Source: Plecoglossus altivelis
Taxonomy: Eukaryota > Chordata > Actinopteri > Osmeriformes > Plecoglossidae
Direction: 5' to 3'
DNA: 64,000 nucleotides
Assembly (NCBI GenBank): GCA_036571765.1
Contig: BROE01000003.1
Location: forward strand, 6,262,570-6,326,569
The translations under genes and the position numbers were made by a program. Below the pieces are notes generated by a model. That model made no database searches. It was not told where the DNA came from and was given only the letters and a program-made list of their open reading frames with translations. Positions 59,585-64,000 of the stretch are shown piece by piece (the first letter of the stretch is position 1; each line of letters opens with the position of its first letter).

Positions 59585-60480
59585 TGGACGGTACCTCTGG
59601 ACTGGCAGACCGGGGCGGTGGTACCCCTTTATAAGAAGAGAAACCGAAGGATGTGTTCCAACTACAGGGGGATCACACTCCTCAGCCTCCCCGGTAGGGT
59701 CTACGCCAGGGTACTAGTACTTTGTGGATCTGGAGAAGGCGTTCGACTGTGTCCCTCGTAGTGTCTTGTAGGGGGTTTTCCGGGAGTACGGGGTCCGGGG
59801 CCCTTTGCTCAGGGCCGCCCGGTCCCTGTATGACCCTAGCAGGAGCTGTGTTCGCATTGCCGGTAATAAGTCGGACTTGTTCCCAGTGCATGTTAGACTC
59901 CGCCAGGGCTGCCCTTTGTCACCGGTTCTATTCATTGTTTTATGGAAAGAATTTCTAGGCACAGCCAGGGGCTGGAGGGTGTCTCGTTCGGGAGCACAGA
60001 ATCTCATCTCTGCTATTCGCAGATGATGTTGTCCTGAGGGCTTCATTGGACCGAGACCTGCAGAGTGTACTGGAGTGGTTTGCAGCTGAGTGTGAAGCGT
60101 CCGGGATGAGAATCAGCACCTCCAAATCCGAGGCCATGGTTTTTGACTGGAAAAAGTTGGCTTGCTCTCTTTGGGTGGGTGGGGAGTCCTTGCCTCAAGT
60201 GGCGGAGTTCAAGAATCTCGGGGTCTTGTTCACGAGTGAGGGAAGGACGGAACATGAGATTGACAGACGGATCGGTGCAGCGGCTGCAGTGATGCAGTCT
60301 CTGGAGGCGGCCCTGGGGGAGACCCAGGACATGCTGGAGGGACTATGTCTCTCGGCTGGCCTGGGAACGCCTTGGGATCCCCCCGGAGGAGCTGGAGGAG
60401 CTGAATGTGAAGAAGGAAGTCTGGGCCTCCCTGCTCAGACTGCTGCCCCTGCGACCTGGTCCCAGATAAGCAGATGGATG
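59585..60480 (+). mobile_element. Dead LINE: reverse-transcriptase fragment with two internal deletions
   Basis: In successive frames the segment reads WQTGAVVPLYKK and CSNYRGITLLSLPG, then VDLEKAFDCVPRSVL. SLYDPSRSCVRIAGNKSDLF and LRQGCPLSPVLFIV follow, then the catalytic FADD box at 60016-60027, then RISTSKSEAMVFD and FKNLGVLFTSEGRTE. A jump leads to the last residues of the same ORF (WASLLRLLP-like). Stretches are missing after VYARVL (near 59715) and after MQSLEAA (near 60310). There is a TAG at 59769-59771 where the family has Trp, plus several frameshifts. It ends in an AGATGGATGG-type tail. This is a common fish non-LTR family; I cannot fix its clade. Confidence 0.85.
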
Positions 60481-61180
60481 GAATTAATAGCTATCACCAC
60501 ATCAAAAATGTCTGATTAAAAGTACAACTACAAAATAATACAACCAAAAACAACTCAGAGGATTGCAAAGGTAAATGGGTCGTATTATGAATAATTAAAG
60601 TAGTTTGTTTTCACTTTGATAGGCACAGACAGAGGTACAGTTACTTGTGGTTTCTCCAACGTGGAGATATACATTTCTCCACATGATGGCGCTTATGGGA
60701 CATGTGCGTGCCCCTTATCGACGTCCGCATGAAAGGGCACTCAATGTAATTCAAAGTGTTTTCAGTGAATTTAATTTTGCCTTTTGTTTACATTTTACTA
60801 CCTTGAATGGTGAAAAATTACCCAGGAATTAATATGAAAATGTTAGACATCAGTCTGAAGGGTGCAGCATGACAACGTTCTCTCTGGCATCCGGCAGAAG
60901 GCGCAGTACACCGTGAATAACCGCTAATCTATGTTATCAAGGTAAATATGTTGATATAACCAGCCAAGATATAACACGACAAACGATGGTTTAACGTAGC
61001 CGATAATTGCATGAGAAAATAAGGCCTATCATTTTAGGCTACTTATATACTGCCAGTTAGGTGACAACTAGCGACCCTTATCTCTCACAAGCTGTAAGTC
61101 ACAATATATCACGCGATAATCCATGTAGTGTGTAGTGTCGAATTTTGTTTTGACCCAGAAAACCTTGTTCTTTTTTTTTT
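60481..61180 (+). other. Unassigned intergenic DNA
   Basis: No gene is recognised. A weak CTCF-like sequence, CCGGCAGAAGGCGC, lies at about 60889-60902. Confidence 0.4.
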
Positions 61181-61189
61181 AGTTCCTTT

Positions 61190-61509
61190 GCTCTGTCAAC
61201 ATCCCTTAGCACATTTCTTGAACACGCGCGCCGTCTGCCGCTTTTCGCGCGTGCTTGTAATGTCACAGCCTGCCAGACAGCTGCAGCTCGTGGCATCTCA
61301 CAAGAAAAGAGAACGAGCGAAAGGGGAGTGCAGTTGTCCAAATCGGCGTGGACTACTGAGAAACTGGCAAGCCAGCAATCTAGCTAGTTTACAATAGCTA
61401 TAACAGTTATTTGGGTGCTATCTCCCCTACCAACGGTCTATGAGCGTGAGAGGATGAGAAGAGGGATTTTATTTTATGCTTTGAAACCACAGAGAAGTCA
61501 GTCCAAAAG
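61190..61509 (+). promoter_or_regulatory. Promoter-like region and candidate first exon of the next gene
   Basis: A cluster of CpGs (GCGCGCCG, TTTTCGCGCG at about 61226-61250) is followed by sequence ending in a strong donor, CAAAAG/gtaacg, after 61509. A 45-codon ORF opens at ATG 61260. Two further ATGs lie at 61440 (five codons to TGA) and 61454 (open to the donor, starting MRRG). If 61454 is the true start, the protein is not recognisable from 18 residues. By human gene order gxylt1 would be expected downstream of yaf2 on the same strand, which is inference only. Confidence 0.45.
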
Positions 61510-64000
61510 GTAACGTTAAACTCTCACTTTCTGCTCGGCTAGCTGGCTAACGTCAAATTATATTTGAAGTTGACAGCTTTGCTGTGTCTGTTTTAAACGA
61601 CTTAACGGATTGTGTTTTTGTTCACGACGACTGTGTTGATTATGTAAATACGAACACATTTCGGTGATCTCCCAGAAATAGTGGGATTTTATCCAATTGG
61701 CTTTGTTTTCTATCTTTTCTATTTGCACACGTTACAAACAGCTACTACTACTAGGACAACCACAATGATTACAGTAATGGATTGTAACTGGATTGCTATA
61801 ACCAGACTTAAAATCGGCATATTCCGCTGACTAAGATTGACACAACGCGAGCGAATCATTTTTGACTGTCCCATTGAACTGAGTGAGCTCTCTGTATATT
61901 AACTTGATTAGAATGTTAACACTAGTGTGCCGAGTGGATGTGTTAATTCCGTTGGGTCAAATGCATCCTTCTATCTGGCTTCTTTGGCGTCTGTTCTCCG
62001 TTCTGTACAGGAAGCATCAGTGGTTTTTCAGGTGGCTTGTTAACTTGGTTACACCCTCTTGTATTTGACAAGCAAGGGTACAGGAACATACTTTAACATT
62101 CATCAGTTTGAAATGCAAGACAGAAGATGGCAAAGATCCTGTCAACCTGCCAGGGAGCATCTGCCAGTTTGTTTGGGCATCTGCTTGATAAGGCCCTGGA
62201 CTAGATAAGAAAAGCAGGGATTTTTATGAGTAATGAAAGGCTGTATCTCACCCTTACCAGCTCCCAGCAGACAAGCACATTACGGACAGGCATAGACACA
62301 CGCCACATGTGCACCAGTCAGCAATAGCCTAGGCCAGTGCATTACATCATGACGTTAACCGAAGTGATTCATATTCATGGCCACAATGCTGGGCCATCAG
62401 CTGTATTCTTTTGTGAAACTTACTTTAATGTTTGTAGTTGCACACATTTTTCGAGTGTAGAATACTTGAAACAATTGGCTGTAGCACTCAGCCTTGGTGA
62501 ATGTAATGCTTGGCTGTGCTTGAGGAGGAAGCCATGCATCAGAAATGTGACGGTTACCATGCCGTTGCTAGTTGAAGAAAATGAGTCAGCCCATCTCCTT
62601 TAGACACCATCTGATTGCTCAGTCCAGCCATCCCCCTTACACTATTTGTTTATCTCCCTCCCTCCATTATCATCTTTCTCGTTGGTTTGAGGTTGAGTCC
62701 TCATAGGCTAAAAGATTCACTTTAGACAGCCAGCTGAGCTGACACACCCATTAGATATCAACACTTGCTCACCTCATCCTCAGCTGTGTGGCAGATGCAG
62801 ATATTGGGTGTCACTGGCTGATTGCATCCTAACACTTGCCCTACAGCTTCTCACGGGGGCGAGCAGAGAGCTTCAAAGACACTGGGACATGGAGTCTTGG
62901 AATGTTGCCTATCCTGTCACTAGGTTCAATATGTTAGTCTACTTCTGTTGTATCATTTTCGGGAATGACAATCTGGATTTAGAAAAAAAATCTCTAATCT
63001 GGTGAACCTACGTGGCCGGCACAGGATCTCATTTGAAAGATGTAATTTGGGTTTTGGATGGTAGCACATTAGCCTTTTGTTTGTGCAAAGCTCACGGGGC
63101 TTAGCCTTGCTTCGAAACAATGAGTCTAATACCCCCTGCTAACACCAACAGGATGTGTTTCATGTGTATGGCAGCGCAGGGGATCTCAGACCTCAGGGTC
63201 GTTTTTGACTAATCGTAGTAAAATACAGAGCTTCCCTGGTTCATGTGGCTCAGTCTACATGCTCTTTGACTCTGTAACAATTTGGGATAATCCTGTGTAA
63301 AGCGGTTTGACTGGTGGGAATGTTGGGGAGGTGAGTAGGGGTGTTGAGTAGGAAGAGCGCTAAACATGCCCTTAAAATAGGGAAGAACAATGGACAGACC
63401 ACTCTAACGTTTATCAATTACAAAAACTCAATTTCACAGAGAAAGCGCGTTGGTAACCTTTTTGGTTGACCTGGTGGATATCTTTGTTAATCAAATAAAG
63501 AAAAACAAGACTACTCCCAGGCTACTAGACTGAGGTCTTCAAAATAAGTGTGTACATAACATTTTGTTATGTATCCTACTGTTTGACAGTTTGGTCAAAT
63601 GCTCGGACGTATGGATGTCTTTCTGTGCTGGTTGCATCAACGGTATTCATTGTTTTTAAACTAAAAAGATGTCCAGCGCAATGACAATATTATTCCTCTT
63701 GAAGAGCATCAATGGCTCTTTTGTAAGTCTGAAAGGCTCTCTTATGACAGGGTGTCATCTGCCCCAAAGCTGTGCATCATTAACGGGTGGAGAAGGAGAC
63801 GGCTGATACCAACCCCTCTCTTAGGAAATAGAGACATTTACTGTCTGTGGCTGATGTCACATCCTCTCTCTGTGTTTTGCTCTGCATGCATCTTGGGAAA
63901 CTTGGGGCAGCTTTCCATTGCAGGCCACTGATGGGGAAGAGAAACGTATTTTGAAAAACTCCAACATCAGTTGGGTTCTGAAATTCCGAGGTTACGAAGT
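61510..64000 (+). other. Unassigned DNA, possibly intron of the next gene
   Basis: No coding exon is recognised on either strand to the window edge. Short open frames (for example 61883-62068) have no family resemblance. Confidence 0.4.

Noticed and set aside
1..64000. CRISPR arrays, operons, prokaryotic-type mobile elements
   Set aside because: None present; the window is eukaryotic nuclear DNA and its tandem repeats are microsatellites or transposon relics.

Overview
This window is vertebrate nuclear DNA, almost certainly from a teleost fish. The evidence is intron-split genes with GT-AG junctions, short introns, abundant (CA)n, (GA)n and (CAGA)n microsatellites, and remnants of fish-type LINE and SINE repeats. 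Three protein-coding genes can be assembled exon by exon with intact reading frames: prickle1 (+, coding 30941-37992, 859 aa), pphln1 (-, coding 53433 down to 39501, 334 aa) and yaf2 (+, coding 56846-58207, 180 aa). As I recall it, their order and orientation mirror human 12q12: PRICKLE1 and PPHLN1 tail to tail, PPHLN1 and YAF2 head to head. Whether the prickle gene is the a or b copy of a duplicated teleost pair cannot be settled here.

Layout. Positions 1-30870 hold no coding exon I can recognise, only simple repeats and low-complexity tracts. Two candidate untranslated 5' exons of prickle1 end at strong GTAAGA donors near 14854 and 25953. prickle1 fills 30871-38650; its coding sequence starts in an exon beginning at 30871 and ends at 37992. 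A distal poly(A) signal lies at 38629. The pphln1 3' end begins about 110 bp further on (poly(A) signal on the minus strand at 38743-38748), and the gene extends right to at least 53478. A block of tandem repeats in inverted orientation lies at 53790-54555 in its upstream region. yaf2 follows on the plus strand with very short introns and a poly(A) signal at 58932. From about 59585 to 60480 lies a dead LINE reverse-transcriptase fragment with two internal deletions. A CpG-containing, promoter-like stretch with a good splice donor at 61509 probably marks the first exon of the next plus-strand gene. By human synteny that would be gxylt1, but no coding sequence confirms it. The rest to 64000 is unassigned.

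Functionally the genes are not one pathway. Prickle1 is a cytoplasmic PET/LIM planar-cell-polarity protein. Periphilin-1 (HUSH complex) and YAF2 (non-canonical PRC1) are both nuclear silencing factors, and they share a divergent upstream region. I found no CRISPR, operon, rRNA or convincing tRNA gene, and no clearly new biological system. The most unusual structures are the inverted tandem-repeat block upstream of pphln1, a near-perfect 54-bp inverted repeat in a prickle1 intron, and a pphln1 start codon split by an intron.
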